From: an uncultured Flavobacteriaceae bacterium
Lineage (GTDB): Bacteria > Bacteroidota > Bacteroidia > Flavobacteriales > Flavobacteriaceae
Direction: 5' to 3'
DNA: 25,328 bases
Assembly: GCA_947311815.1 (NCBI GenBank)
Contig: CAMZMA010000211.1
Coordinates: 1 to 25,328 of the forward strand
Shown here piece by piece: positions 6,728 to 15,208 of the stretch. Below the pieces are notes generated by a model that saw only the letters and a list, made by a program, of their open reading frames with translations, ran no database searches and was not told where the DNA came from. How positions within the stretch are numbered: the stretch's first letter is position 1; each line of letters starts with the position of its first letter. Made by a program: the position numbers and the translations under genes.

Positions 6728-8353
6728 CACTTGCAAAACTCCCATATTAAATTGTTTTTCAATCGGAGCGTGATTTGCGGCTTCAATCCCCATAGAAATC
6801 CACGTTCTAGTATCTAACGGATTGATAACTCCATCAGTCCATAACCTTGCAGCGGCATAATAAGGGGATACTTGCTCATCATATCTCGATTTTATTTTCT
6901 TAAACATTTCAGATTCTTTTTCGGGTGTTATGGTTTCTCCCTTTTTTAATAAAGATGCTTTTTCTATTTGTAACAATACTTTTGCGGCCGAATTACCGCT
7001 CATCACTGCTAATTCGGCACTTGGCCACGAAACAATAAGTCTTGGATCGTAGGCTTTTCCGCACATAGCATAATTACCAGCACCGTAAGAATTGCCAATG
7101 ATAATGGTAAATTTTGGCACTACCGAATTACTTACAGCATTTACCATTTTAGCACCATCTTTTATAATACCACCGTGTTCAGATTTACTGCCAACCATAA
7201 AACCTGTAACATCTTGTAAAAAAACCAACGGAATTTTTTTCTGATTACAGTTTGCAATAAATCGAGTAGCTTTATCGGCGCTATCATTATAAATAACACC
7301 GCCAAATTGCATTTCTCCTTTGGCGTTTTTCACTAATTTCCGTTGATTAGCAACAATACCAACTGCCCAACCATCAATTCTAGCATAGCCTGTTAAAATG
7401 GTTTTTCCGTAATCTTCTTTGTATTGTGTAAACTCAGAATTATCTACCAATCTGTCGATAATTTCTAGCATATCATATTGAGCATTTCGCTCTTTTGGTA
7501 AAATGCCAAAAAGTTCGTTTTCGTCTTTTTTGGGTGTATGTGCTTCTTTTCTATTAAAACCAGTTTTGTCATAATCGCCAATTTTATCAATAATACCTTT
7601 AATAGTGTTTAAGGCATCTTTATCATCTTTTGCTTTGTAATCGATTACGCCAGAGATTTCGGTATGTGTAGTTGCTCCGCCTAAAGTCTCGTTATCAATA
7701 GTTTCTCCAATTGCAGCTTTTACTAAATAGCTTCCTGCCAAGAAAATACTGCCTGTTTTATCAACAATCAACGCTTCGTCGCTCATAATAGGTAAATACG
7801 CACCACCAGCAACACAACTTCCCATAACAGCAGCAATTTGTGTAATGCCCATACTGCTTATAATAGCATTGTTTCTAAAAATACGACCAAAATGTTCTTT
7901 GTCAGGAAAAATATCATCCTGTAAAGGCAAATACACGCCAGCAGAATCCACCAAATAAATGATAGGTAATCGGTTTTCTATGGCAATTTCTTGCGCACGT
8001 AAGTTCTTTTTTCCTGTAATAGGAAACCAAGCACCTGCTTTTACCGTGGCATCATTAGCAACAACAATACATTGTTTACCACTGACATATCCAATTTTTA
8101 TCACCACGCCACCAGACGGACAACCGCCATGTTCGGCATACATTTTATCGCCTACAAAAGCACCAATTTCAATATTTTTTGAGTTGTTATCTAGCAGATA
8201 ATCAATACGTTCACGAGCTGTTAGTTTTCCTTTTGCATGATGTTTGTCAATACGTTTTTGTCCGCCACCCAACTTTACTTGGGCAAAACGTTTGCGTAAA
8301 TCGGAAACTAAAAGTTTGTTGTGGTCTTCGTTTTTATTGAAGTTGATATCCAT
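6725..8353 (-). CDS. Acyl-CoA carboxylase carboxyltransferase (beta) subunit, MCC-type
   Basis: The 542-aa protein is the carboxyltransferase subunit of a biotin-dependent acyl-CoA carboxylase. Both crotonase-like halves are present. The N-terminal half has GKLTARERIDYLLD, the VVANDATVKAGAW region and MGSCVAGGAYLP. The C-terminal half has VFLQDVTGFMVGS and the IIGNSYGAGNYAMCGKAYDPRL region. GAGNYAMCGKAYDPR followed by a WPSAE segment resembles methylcrotonyl-CoA carboxylase beta (leucine breakdown) more than propionyl-CoA carboxylase beta. The biotin-carrying alpha subunit is not in this window. The gene is divergent from the 8607 gene across 253 nt. Its TAG stop is shared with the 7-bp repeat tract. 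The substrate is inferred from similarity. Confidence 0.85.
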   Translation of the reverse strand: MDINFNKNEDHNKLLVSDLRKRFAQVKLGGGQKRIDKHHAKGKLTARERIDYLLDNNSKNIEIGAFVGDKMYAEHGGCPSGGVVIKIGYVSGKQCIVVANDATVKAGAWFPITGKKNLRAQEIAIENRLPIIYLVDSAGVYLPLQDDIFPDKEHFGRIFRNNAIISSMGITQIAAVMGSCVAGGAYLPIMSDEALIVDKTGSIFLAGSYLVKAAIGETIDNETLGGATTHTEISGVIDYKAKDDKDALNTIKGIIDKIGDYDKTGFNRKEAHTPKKDENELFGILPKERNAQYDMLEIIDRLVDNSEFTQYKEDYGKTILTGYARIDGWAVGIVANQRKLVKNAKGEMQFGGVIYNDSADKATRFIANCNQKKIPLVFLQDVTGFMVGSKSEHGGIIKDGAKMVNAVSNSVVPKFTIIIGNSYGAGNYAMCGKAYDPRLIVSWPSAELAVMSGNSAAKVLLQIEKASLLKKGETITPEKESEMFKKIKSRYDEQVSPYYAAARLWTDGVINPLDTRTWISMGIEAANHAPIEKQFNMGVLQV

Positions 8354-8606
8354 GTAGGTTGTCTAATTTGAAGTGCTAAAGTAAGAAAATCCGAAGAGAA
8401 AAAATAAATCAAGAGGGATATTTATTTTTTGATTGATAAATCTTTACTAGGTCATATAAATGAGTAAGAATTTTACTGTTTTTTTACATCCTGTAACAAA
8501 ATCATCTTTTTTTCTACATATAAGTAAGCAAATAAGTTTTATAATTAAAAAAAAATAACGAAATTGCTTGTTCTAAAAATTGTTCAACTTTAAAAACAAA
8601 AACAAT

Positions 8607-9950
8607 ATGTCTGATGATTTTGATTTATTAGAAACTAATTCAAACGAAAAAACCGAAAAAGTAGATGTTAATTGGGGAAAAGCCATTGACACTATGAAAT
8701 CTAAATTAGCACAAGAAGAAGATCCGCAAACACGCCAAAAAATATTAAATGCCACTTTAGATAATGTGGTAGATATGGCAGAAAAAGATAGGAAATCTTT
8801 GTTAGATGCTATTAAAGACTTAACCGATTATCAAGACGAAGTTGGTATTATTTTTGAAAAATTTTCTTCCTTAAATCCAGACGAACAAAAAGTAATAGAC
8901 GATGCTCAAAAAGCATTAGAAAGAGCAAAAATTAAGCTAGAAGATGCCCAAAACAAACCAGACACTTGGTGGAACAATCTTTGGGGAAGAAAAAGCAAAA
9001 TTAAAAAAGCTGAAACTGAGCTAAAAGAATCTCAAAAAGTAAGAGACGGCGCAGATAACAAAGCAAAAGCAATGTTTCAAGAACGTATAGAAAGTGCCGA
9101 TGTACAAACCTTATTAAGTGAATTATCTTACAAATCTCAAGCAGCAGTAACTCGTTTAAAAAACCGCGAAGTAGAAATTAAAGAAGTAGAAGAAAAATTA
9201 CAAGTAGCTATTGTTGAGGCTACTAAAAACCATACCAAAGCTTTAGAAAAAAAGAAAGAGGTAGAAGACAAGTTAGAAGAGCAATACGCTTTGTTAAAAC
9301 AAGCACGTCAAGAATTAGAAGAAATTGCCGATAAACAAACCGCCGCTTATGCCGAAGCTATTGGTAAAGTAACCACAATAGAGCAAAAAGTAGAAGAGTT
9401 AGAAGGTCTAAAAAATGCTTATACCACCTTGGCAGCGAGTAAAGACAGTTTTGTACACAAACACAATTTAACCATAAAAGTACTAACCTCTTTACGCAGT
9501 AATTTACAAACACACAGAGCCAAATTAAAATCAGATACCGAAGAGCGATTAAAGTATTATGACGGTTATGTAGTGGCGTTAAAAGCAAGAACCGACCAAG
9601 AATTTGCTGCAATTTTAGAACATTTAGGCGTAAAAACCGATGAACATATTGGTGCAACCTTAGCTTCAATGCACACGGCAAGTGCCAAAGCACGTCAAGA
9701 AATGATGGACAATATTCCTGTACATGAAAAAGTGATGAAAGGTGTGTATAGCACGTATGCAGAGGCATTGCAAGAAATTAGAGAAAAAGATCTCGACATT
9801 CAAAAAAACTTTGCCGACCGATACGGAATTGACATGAAAGAAATTTTCGAAGATTTTTACAAAGCAGATAAAACCGCTCCTAAAAAAGAAGACGAAACAC
9901 CAACTAACAATCCTGCACCAACATCAAATGATGATGATATGTTGAGTTAA
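8607..9950 (+). CDS. Conserved cytosolic coiled-coil protein (family of unknown function)
   Basis: This 447-aa, charged protein has no signal peptide or membrane helix. Long heptad-rich helices span about residues 92-160 and 185-270, separated by a striking WWNNLWGRK segment (121-129). A strongly conserved-looking block runs from about 275 to 415 (SKDSFVHKHN, YDGYVVALKARTDQEF, MMDNIPVHEKVMKG, FADRYGIDMKEIFEDFY), and an acidic disordered tail ends in DDDMLS. I recall near-identical Bacteroidota proteins labelled cell surface or microtubule-binding protein; the lack of export signals argues against the first label, and both probably reflect only coiled-coil similarity. A distant link to TelA-type stress proteins is possible but unproven. 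ATG 8607 is preferred over an upstream TTG at 8580. It is the first gene of the six-gene locus. Confidence 0.8.
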   Translation: MSDDFDLLETNSNEKTEKVDVNWGKAIDTMKSKLAQEEDPQTRQKILNATLDNVVDMAEKDRKSLLDAIKDLTDYQDEVGIIFEKFSSLNPDEQKVIDDAQKALERAKIKLEDAQNKPDTWWNNLWGRKSKIKKAETELKESQKVRDGADNKAKAMFQERIESADVQTLLSELSYKSQAAVTRLKNREVEIKEVEEKLQVAIVEATKNHTKALEKKKEVEDKLEEQYALLKQARQELEEIADKQTAAYAEAIGKVTTIEQKVEELEGLKNAYTTLAASKDSFVHKHNLTIKVLTSLRSNLQTHRAKLKSDTEERLKYYDGYVVALKARTDQEFAAILEHLGVKTDEHIGATLASMHTASAKARQEMMDNIPVHEKVMKGVYSTYAEALQEIREKDLDIQKNFADRYGIDMKEIFEDFYKADKTAPKKEDETPTNNPAPTSNDDDMLS

Positions 9951-9961
9951 AAAAAGATTTT

Positions 9962-10051
9962 GGGCGTTCCCCCGAGAAAAAATCGGGGGCAGGCTTTACG
10001 CTACATCTTTTTTCGAAAAAGAAAAAAGGATACCGCTTCAATCCTTAACGC
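9962..10051 (+). repeat. Structured interspersed element (GCGTT...AACGC)
   Basis: This 90-nt element has terminal inverted repeats GCGTT (9964-9968) and AACGC (10047-10051). Inside are two perfect 7-bp hairpins: CCCCCGA/TCGGGGG (9969-9975 with 9983-9989) and TCTTTTT/AAAAAGA (10006-10012 with 10016-10022). The words GGGCGTTCCC, GGCTTTACGCTAC and CCGCTTCAATCCTTAACGC match an intergenic repeat I remember from many flavobacterial genomes. It begins 12 nt after the coiled-coil gene. Whether it acts as an RNA, a transcript processing site or a mobile relic is not known to me. Confidence 0.65.
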
Positions 10052-10113
10052 AAGTGTACCTGCCAAAAGCAAGTAAATATACCAACAAAAGTAATAACTA
10101 ACAAAGTAAAAGT

Positions 10114-11172
10114 TTGTCAATAATAATTACAACACCTTTAGATTCAGCTGTTTTAGACTCTAAAAAACAATATGTTTTTTATCATAAAATGGTAGATTTT
10201 GCCCTCAAAGAACTCATTGTAAGAGTACAAAGACAAAACCTGTGCAATCAACAAGAAATCATCTTTTTTAAACAATATTCCGATTTGTTACTGTACTCAA
10301 TCGAAGCAATGAGACTCAAGTACATGTACAATGACGACGAAAACATGAAAATAGATTTAACCGATTCGGGTTTTCCTAATTATTTAGAATTCAGGTTTTT
10401 GTATAACGATTTACAACTTAGAAAAGAATACATCAGTAAACTTACCAAAAAAGAAGTACTCAAAGAAGAATTTTTAGACACCTTATTACGTAAAAAAGAA
10501 CCGATTAAAAAAAGTAGGTTGTTTCAAGCAGCGTCAATTGTGTATTATTCATCGGTAAATCAACAATATATTTTCAATAAATTTGTACAAGGAAAAATTA
10601 TTTCGGCACCCAAAAACTCTCATGCAAATTTAATGACAAGTTGGAGTTTTTACGATGTAAGTACCAACAGACCATATATTTGTTTTATCTATTTTAATTA
10701 CGATGGCAAACGAATTATGGATGAAAAACAAGCCTTATACGATGTGTTAAAAGAAAGTGCCGATAGAGAAATGTCTTTAGATACTATGGCATATAATATT
10801 GATAGAAAACTACCAAAAATTCATCCGAAGCATATCAAAAGAATCGATTTAGGACCATTTCATAATGTATTTGCAAAAGACGAAAACGAAATAACACACG
10901 CTATTTTAGGCGGAATTGCAAAAAAAGAAATTCCGTTAGAATCGTATGCCATTTCATTAAAAATAGATGAGGTTTTTTCTGGAGACACTTTTACCGAAGG
11001 TAGTTTTTTTAGCAAACAAACCATGCAAAAATGGAGTGATATTATCAAACAAAATTATCTATTTGCGCCACATAGAGTTATTCAGCTTTTGTACAATAAA
11101 GAAGTTGATGCTTTAAATAAATTAGCGAAACCACCCATACAAATTGCCGATTTAGAAATTAGTAGAGAATAA
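10114..11172 (+). CDS. Uncharacterised soluble protein, second gene of the AAA locus
   Basis: I do not recognise this 352-aa protein. It has no signal peptide or membrane helix and is rich in lysine, glutamate and aromatic residues. The first 160 residues look helical, and a more beta-rich part follows (NLMTSWSFYDVSTNRPYICFIYFNYDG, about 170-195, written here as one segment of that region). The C-terminal half includes GPFHNVFAKDENEITHAI. No ATG lies near the expected N-terminus, so TTG 10114 is chosen as start: the frame is open only from 10102, and the next in-frame ATG (KMVDFALKE, near codon 26) would cut off a plausible N-terminus. It lies between the coiled-coil and AAA genes and probably works with them. 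Function is unknown. Confidence 0.7.
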   Translation: MSIIITTPLDSAVLDSKKQYVFYHKMVDFALKELIVRVQRQNLCNQQEIIFFKQYSDLLLYSIEAMRLKYMYNDDENMKIDLTDSGFPNYLEFRFLYNDLQLRKEYISKLTKKEVLKEEFLDTLLRKKEPIKKSRLFQAASIVYYSSVNQQYIFNKFVQGKIISAPKNSHANLMTSWSFYDVSTNRPYICFIYFNYDGKRIMDEKQALYDVLKESADREMSLDTMAYNIDRKLPKIHPKHIKRIDLGPFHNVFAKDENEITHAILGGIAKKEIPLESYAISLKIDEVFSGDTFTEGSFFSKQTMQKWSDIIKQNYLFAPHRVIQLLYNKEVDALNKLAKPPIQIADLEISRE

Positions 11173-11181
11173 ATGATTGAA

Positions 11182-11205
11182 AACTCATCCTTTTAATAAT
11201 GAGTT
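11182..11205 (+). other. Hairpin after the second AAA-locus gene
   Basis: AACTCAT (11182-11188) pairs perfectly with ATGAGTT (11199-11205) across a 10-nt loop. It starts 9 nt after the stop codon at 11172 and is followed directly by the 7-bp repeat tract rather than by a T-run, so it is not a standard terminator. It may protect the 3' end of an upstream transcript. Confidence 0.45.
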
Positions 11206-11265
11206 AAACCAACAACTAACAACCAACAACCAACAACCGAAAACAGACAACCGAAAACCGATAAC
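11203..11265. repeat. Degenerate 7-bp tandem repeat tract 2 (9 units)
   Basis: Nine successive 7-mers end in AAC on the plus strand (GTTAAAC, CAACAAC, TAACAAC, CAACAAC, CGAAAAC, AGACAAC and so on). The complement reads TATCGGT, TTTCGGT, TGTTGGT, TGTTAGT, the same family as tract 3. It fills the space in front of the AAA ATPase and ends 5 nt before its ATG, so any leader of that gene would consist largely of repeat. Confidence 0.8.
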
Positions 11266-11270
11266 AGCAC

Positions 11271-13226
11271 ATGGAACACAATTCAACTTTTCCCATAAAA
11301 CAAAACGAGCTTGATATGCTCAGAGATGAAGCCAGCGGATACTTAAAAAGTGTACAATGGACTCAAGGACAGCGAGCAAAAAACAAAGATAAAAATGCCA
11401 AAGACGAATCTATTTTACTGTATTTATCAAGAGCAAATAACGGGAGTAGTGTAGCCATCACATCAGTATCTAAAACAATTTTAGCCTTAAAAAAGAGGTT
11501 GTTGCCAGATTCTATTGCAATACCTGTGTTGTTAAATGAAACGTTATATGCCGTTCAAGAAGGATTAACATTAGGTATTTGGATTAAAGATAATTATTAC
11601 GATGCTTCTGGGTTGTCTAATTTGCACGAGCGTAAATCGGCATTAGATAACAACGGTAAACGAGAGTTTGAAAGCAAAATGCAAACGGCTACGGCATTTC
11701 AAGTATTTGCAACTGCGTATAAAATTTTATTTGATTTAAAAGACACGGTTTCCGATGATTTAAGTGTAATGAAACAGAAGTTTGCAGGCATACCAGAGGT
11801 TTCTATTTTATCGCCTTTAAAAGGAATTGCTTGTATGCTTTTTTATTACGATAAGTATTTAGGACATCCAGAAATGATACAATCAGACCAAGATGTGGTC
11901 GATTTTACAGTGGTTTATTTTGAAGCTTTGTTAGATGAAATTTCGTTGCGTAGAAGTACTTTAGAATATACCGAAACCATAGAAGACAGAACCTATAAAT
12001 TAGAAAAATCTGAATTTGCAATTTCTGGTTGGAACAATACATTTTCTGATAGTGCAAAAAGTATCGAGTTTAATAAAATTCAGTTCGAGCAAATTGTAGG
12101 AAACCGAGATGCAAAACATTTTGCACGCCGATTAACCGAACGTATGTTGAGCTATGATTTTGAGGCGAAGAAAAATCCGTTTCAAGAATTAGGCGGATTT
12201 ATGCCAGTTTTTATGGGATACGGAATTCCAGGAACAGGAAAAAGCATGTTAATTGCTGCCATCGCTACTCGTTTAAAAGAACACTGCGATCATTTAGAAA
12301 TTCCGTTTTTATTTCATCCAATGCCAGATACGTTAATTAGTACTTTTCAAGGGGGTTCTGCCGAAAAAATGGTAGCGTGGATGAAGCCAATGCAAGATCC
12401 AACCAAATTAATTTTTGCACATATTGACGATGCAGAAAATAATTTACAAGAACGTACAGCACAAGGAGTATCGGCAGGTGTAAAAGAAGTAATCGGTGTT
12501 TTCTTGCGTTATACAGAAGGAGCTTATGCGGTAAATTACGGAAATAGTGCCATCGGATTGTTTACCAATTTGCCCGAAATGTTAGACAAAGCGGTGATTT
12601 CTCGTGTACAAGGACGTTTTAAAATTGATGGAGCAAGAACCGAACATGATTTTTTAGATCAAGATCATTTATGGTGGCGAAAATTAGACAAAACAATGCC
12701 CGATTTTGTGAATATGAAAAATCCAGACAATTACCAATATTTAAAAGATCAAGGGTTGGCAAAAAATATGGGAGATATTTTAAATAGCGTAGAAAAACCG
12801 AGCGAAGAACGTGTTTTAGAAGCCTATGACAAAGCAGAAAAATTACACAAAACCAATAGTCATCAGTTTTTTGCGACTTTATACAAAGAAATTCAAAAAA
12901 TATTTCCATTTTTCTCATCAAGAGATGTCCGTAATATTCAATCGGCAATTTCATTGCGTTTAACCGATTTCGATTTAGAGCAACATTGGTTTGATAATCC
13001 AGAAATTTATTTTAAACAACCGTATCAAACCAAATTTAATATGCTACAAGAATTGATGAAACAAAATATGAAAGGGTTAAATTTTTCTGAAATACGAAGA
13101 CAAGAAGTGGTGCGCTATTTAGACAATGTTGCCACCATTGCAGATACCGATTTTAAACGAAAAGTAGCCGCAAGAGTAAGTCAATTAAATATCGATTTAG
13201 AAGCAAGAACGCAATTTAATAAATAG
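11271..13226 (+). CDS. Classical AAA-family ATPase
   Basis: The 651-aa protein has an N-terminal region of about 270 residues of unknown fold, then one AAA module. Visible motifs are Walker A GIPGTGKS (318-325), a pore-loop-like TFQGGS with F359, Walker B IFAHIDDAE (D386, D387, E389), sensor-1-like N433 in FTNLPEMLDKAV, and arginine-finger candidates R445 and R449 in SRVQGRF. The TNLPEMLDKAVISR pattern resembles the classical AAA clade (unfoldases and remodelling ATPases), which act as rings that thread or remodel proteins. A C-terminal 190-residue helical region follows. No membrane helix is present. As the only clear enzyme among its neighbours, it is probably the motor of the locus. The substrate is unknown. 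The start is ATG, just after repeat tract 2. Confidence 0.88.
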   Translation: MEHNSTFPIKQNELDMLRDEASGYLKSVQWTQGQRAKNKDKNAKDESILLYLSRANNGSSVAITSVSKTILALKKRLLPDSIAIPVLLNETLYAVQEGLTLGIWIKDNYYDASGLSNLHERKSALDNNGKREFESKMQTATAFQVFATAYKILFDLKDTVSDDLSVMKQKFAGIPEVSILSPLKGIACMLFYYDKYLGHPEMIQSDQDVVDFTVVYFEALLDEISLRRSTLEYTETIEDRTYKLEKSEFAISGWNNTFSDSAKSIEFNKIQFEQIVGNRDAKHFARRLTERMLSYDFEAKKNPFQELGGFMPVFMGYGIPGTGKSMLIAAIATRLKEHCDHLEIPFLFHPMPDTLISTFQGGSAEKMVAWMKPMQDPTKLIFAHIDDAENNLQERTAQGVSAGVKEVIGVFLRYTEGAYAVNYGNSAIGLFTNLPEMLDKAVISRVQGRFKIDGARTEHDFLDQDHLWWRKLDKTMPDFVNMKNPDNYQYLKDQGLAKNMGDILNSVEKPSEERVLEAYDKAEKLHKTNSHQFFATLYKEIQKIFPFFSSRDVRNIQSAISLRLTDFDLEQHWFDNPEIYFKQPYQTKFNMLQELMKQNMKGLNFSEIRRQEVVRYLDNVATIADTDFKRKVAARVSQLNIDLEARTQFNK

Positions 13227-13256
13227 TTTAAAATTATGAATAATTATAATTTTAAA
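13227..13256 (+). other. Perfect 11-bp hairpin abutting the AAA ATPase stop codon
   Basis: Positions 13227-13237 (TTTAAAATTAT) pair perfectly with 13246-13256 around an 8-nt loop, beginning at the first base after the TAG stop. The stem is entirely A/T and has no T-run after it, so it is more likely an mRNA stability or processing element than a terminator. The next gene begins 29 nt later. Confidence 0.5.
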
Positions 13257-13285
13257 ACTTGTTAATTTTAGAACTTTTCAATTAA

Positions 13286-14530
13286 ATGCAAAAATTAAAA
13301 GAAGCAAATTTATATAGAAGCGAGTTAATTCCTATCAGAGGGAAATTGGTAGAGCGTTACAATACCTGTTTGGTTACGTTGGGTTTTACACCTACAAAAC
13401 TAACTTCGTTTTCTATTGATGGCATTGGTTGGAGTCCAGAAATAGCTGCGGAAAAAGAAACAATTTTTTACCTAAATAACGGAGAAGCAAACTCACATTG
13501 TATTATAATTACGCCATTACAAGACAAGTTGCCAGTGTACAATCCGTTTCATTCGTATGACAAAGATTTGATGAAATTGGTGTTTAAAACACACAAAGAA
13601 ATCATTACCGATATTACTACCGATGCCGCAATTTGTGTAGATTTTGATCAACATATTGATGTTTTTTATGAACCTTTAGATGTGTTAAAATACAAAGATG
13701 TTACCATTAAGTTTCGCATCATCAATAATTTAGAACAAGCAAAAAAAGAACAATTAAAGCTGATAGAACTTTTTTATAAAGACACTAATTTTATTGATGA
13801 AAAGATACATCAACAACTTATTGCATCAGCAAAAAAATATGGCGATTTACGGAACAGAAAAGTACATTTAGAACCTATAACATTTACTACAGATTCCTTT
13901 TATACTCGTGCTTTTGGCGGTGTATATGTTTTGCGTAATTTTATTGCACCAATTTTAATTTTCGAAGATTTAAAAACGTATAAAGAAGCGATAAAAGATA
14001 CCTTTTATGACGTGTTAATGTATCATATTTCTCAACCTCAATTGATAGAAAAGTTACGAGATCATTTAATAATTGAGTGTAATCTAGTAGAAGAAGTTAC
14101 TGAAAAACGCTACGAAAGAATAAAAAAATACATATTTTCTGAGTATTTGTCAACTGCAAATCATCCTATAAATGCTATTTTAGATGATAAAATGCTGTTT
14201 AAGAGTTATTTGAATAAAATTGATATTCAAGCACGTAAAAAAGTGATGTGTGTAGAACGTTATATCGAAAAACGAACGATAAATCCGCTTACAAAAATTA
14301 AAGATATTGTTGCTGATGATTTTTATTTTTCATTACACAAACCGCATTCATCATTAAGAGCAAATCACCAAGATTTAATTTGGAAATTATTGGTAAATAT
14401 TGCTCCGAAAGACATTCTTTTTTTATATTGGTATGATAAAGAAGAGTTTTATAAGCAATATAAAAACTGGCAAGAAACCATGAAAGATTGGGTAATTAGC
14501 ACAATTAAAAACGAGTTGGTAAAGAATTAG
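13286..14530 (+). CDS. Uncharacterised protein, fourth gene of the AAA locus
   Basis: This 414-aa protein has no signal peptide and no convincing membrane helix. The N-terminus (MQKLKEANLYRSELIPIRGK) is followed by a compact block containing FSIDGIGWSPEIA (about 43-55), a histidine-containing SHCIIITPLQ segment and NPFHSYDKDL. The second half is helical and rich in basic and aromatic residues. From memory it may belong to a Bacteroidota-only domain of unknown function (possibly DUF6638), but I cannot confirm this. It lies 59 nt after the AAA ATPase and precedes two membrane-protein genes, so a role with the ATPase is inferred from position only. The ATG start fits the N-terminal pattern. Confidence 0.72.
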   Translation: MQKLKEANLYRSELIPIRGKLVERYNTCLVTLGFTPTKLTSFSIDGIGWSPEIAAEKETIFYLNNGEANSHCIIITPLQDKLPVYNPFHSYDKDLMKLVFKTHKEIITDITTDAAICVDFDQHIDVFYEPLDVLKYKDVTIKFRIINNLEQAKKEQLKLIELFYKDTNFIDEKIHQQLIASAKKYGDLRNRKVHLEPITFTTDSFYTRAFGGVYVLRNFIAPILIFEDLKTYKEAIKDTFYDVLMYHISQPQLIEKLRDHLIIECNLVEEVTEKRYERIKKYIFSEYLSTANHPINAILDDKMLFKSYLNKIDIQARKKVMCVERYIEKRTINPLTKIKDIVADDFYFSLHKPHSSLRANHQDLIWKLLVNIAPKDILFLYWYDKEEFYKQYKNWQETMKDWVISTIKNELVKN

Positions 14531-14533
14531 AAA

Positions 14534-14550
14534 TATTTTACAGTAAAATA
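14534..14550 (+). other. Short inverted repeat after the fourth AAA-locus gene
   Basis: TATTTTAC and GTAAAATA form 8-bp perfect arms around a single A, 3 nt after the stop codon. The one-base centre is too tight for a normal hairpin loop, so at most six pairs would form in RNA; it could equally be a dyad protein-binding site. Confidence 0.3.
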
Positions 14551-14678
14551 ATTTAATAAATTGAACCATCGCATTTAAAAATAATACAAAAAGCAAAAGG
14601 GTGTAATCTCGAAGTTTAATAAAGAAATGAAACAAACTTCTTACTTTCAACTACAAATGTTAAATTAATATATAAAAC

Positions 14679-15206
14679 ATGACACTAGAACTCATCATTT
14701 TTATCGCCTCAATATTATTCGGAGCAACTATTTATTGGAGAGAATCCAACGGAAATACATTGTACAGATTTTTTAATAAGCTCATGAATTCTAAAGAGTT
14801 GCAAATGAAATCGACAAATAAAAAAGGATTTGTATATCAACAATCATTTTTATTGCGACTCATTTTTATCACCGCATTATTTCTTGTAGCAATTATGGTT
14901 GCTCGTTTTATAATTCCTATTGATGTGGCAACTATTTCTATATTTTCTTCGATGATTGTTGGAACATTAATCGGTACTTATGTTGCAAATTTTATTTTTA
15001 AATCTACCAAAGTTATTGATGAACAATCAGATTCTATTGAAGATTTGTTGCATAATTCCATAGAAAAAGGAAAAGATTTTATGGATGATTTAAAGAGTAA
15101 AGAATCTAAAGAAATCGATAAAATAAAAATTGAAGAAAAAAGTGAAGTACCAAAAAAACAAGAAAAAAGTGCAAGAGAACGCTTAAAAGATAAAGGCTTG
15201 TTGTAA
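14679..15206 (+). CDS. Small membrane protein with charged cytosolic tail
   Basis: The 175-aa protein has three predicted membrane helices (about residues 2-19, 56-80 and 84-107) and a lysine/glutamate-rich tail (about 110-175) ending in SARERLKDKGLL. The basic segments after helix 1 and the tail suggest that the tail is cytosolic. I do not know a function. I recall similar proteins in other Flavobacteriia, so it is probably a conserved family. It lies 148 nt after the uncharacterised 414-aa protein gene and could serve as a membrane anchor for the soluble parts of the locus; that is inference. The start is the first ATG and places a membrane helix directly at the N-terminus. Confidence 0.75.
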   Translation: MTLELIIFIASILFGATIYWRESNGNTLYRFFNKLMNSKELQMKSTNKKGFVYQQSFLLRLIFITALFLVAIMVARFIIPIDVATISIFSSMIVGTLIGTYVANFIFKSTKVIDEQSDSIEDLLHNSIEKGKDFMDDLKSKESKEIDKIKIEEKSEVPKKQEKSARERLKDKGLL

Positions 15207-15208
15207 AG

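Noticed and set aside
8354..8606. Divergent promoters between the carboxyltransferase and coiled-coil genes
   Set aside because: No good TAnnTTTG box with a -33 TTG was found on either strand, so promoters must exist but cannot be placed.
9358..9768. 136-aa open frame on the minus strand
   Set aside because: It lies wholly within the coiled-coil gene, is rich in leucine, histidine and cysteine in the way antisense frames of lysine/glutamate-rich helices are, and has no family resemblance.
12619..12954. 111-aa open frame on the minus strand
   Set aside because: Antisense shadow inside the AAA ATPase gene; the composition is typical of a reversed AT-rich coding frame.
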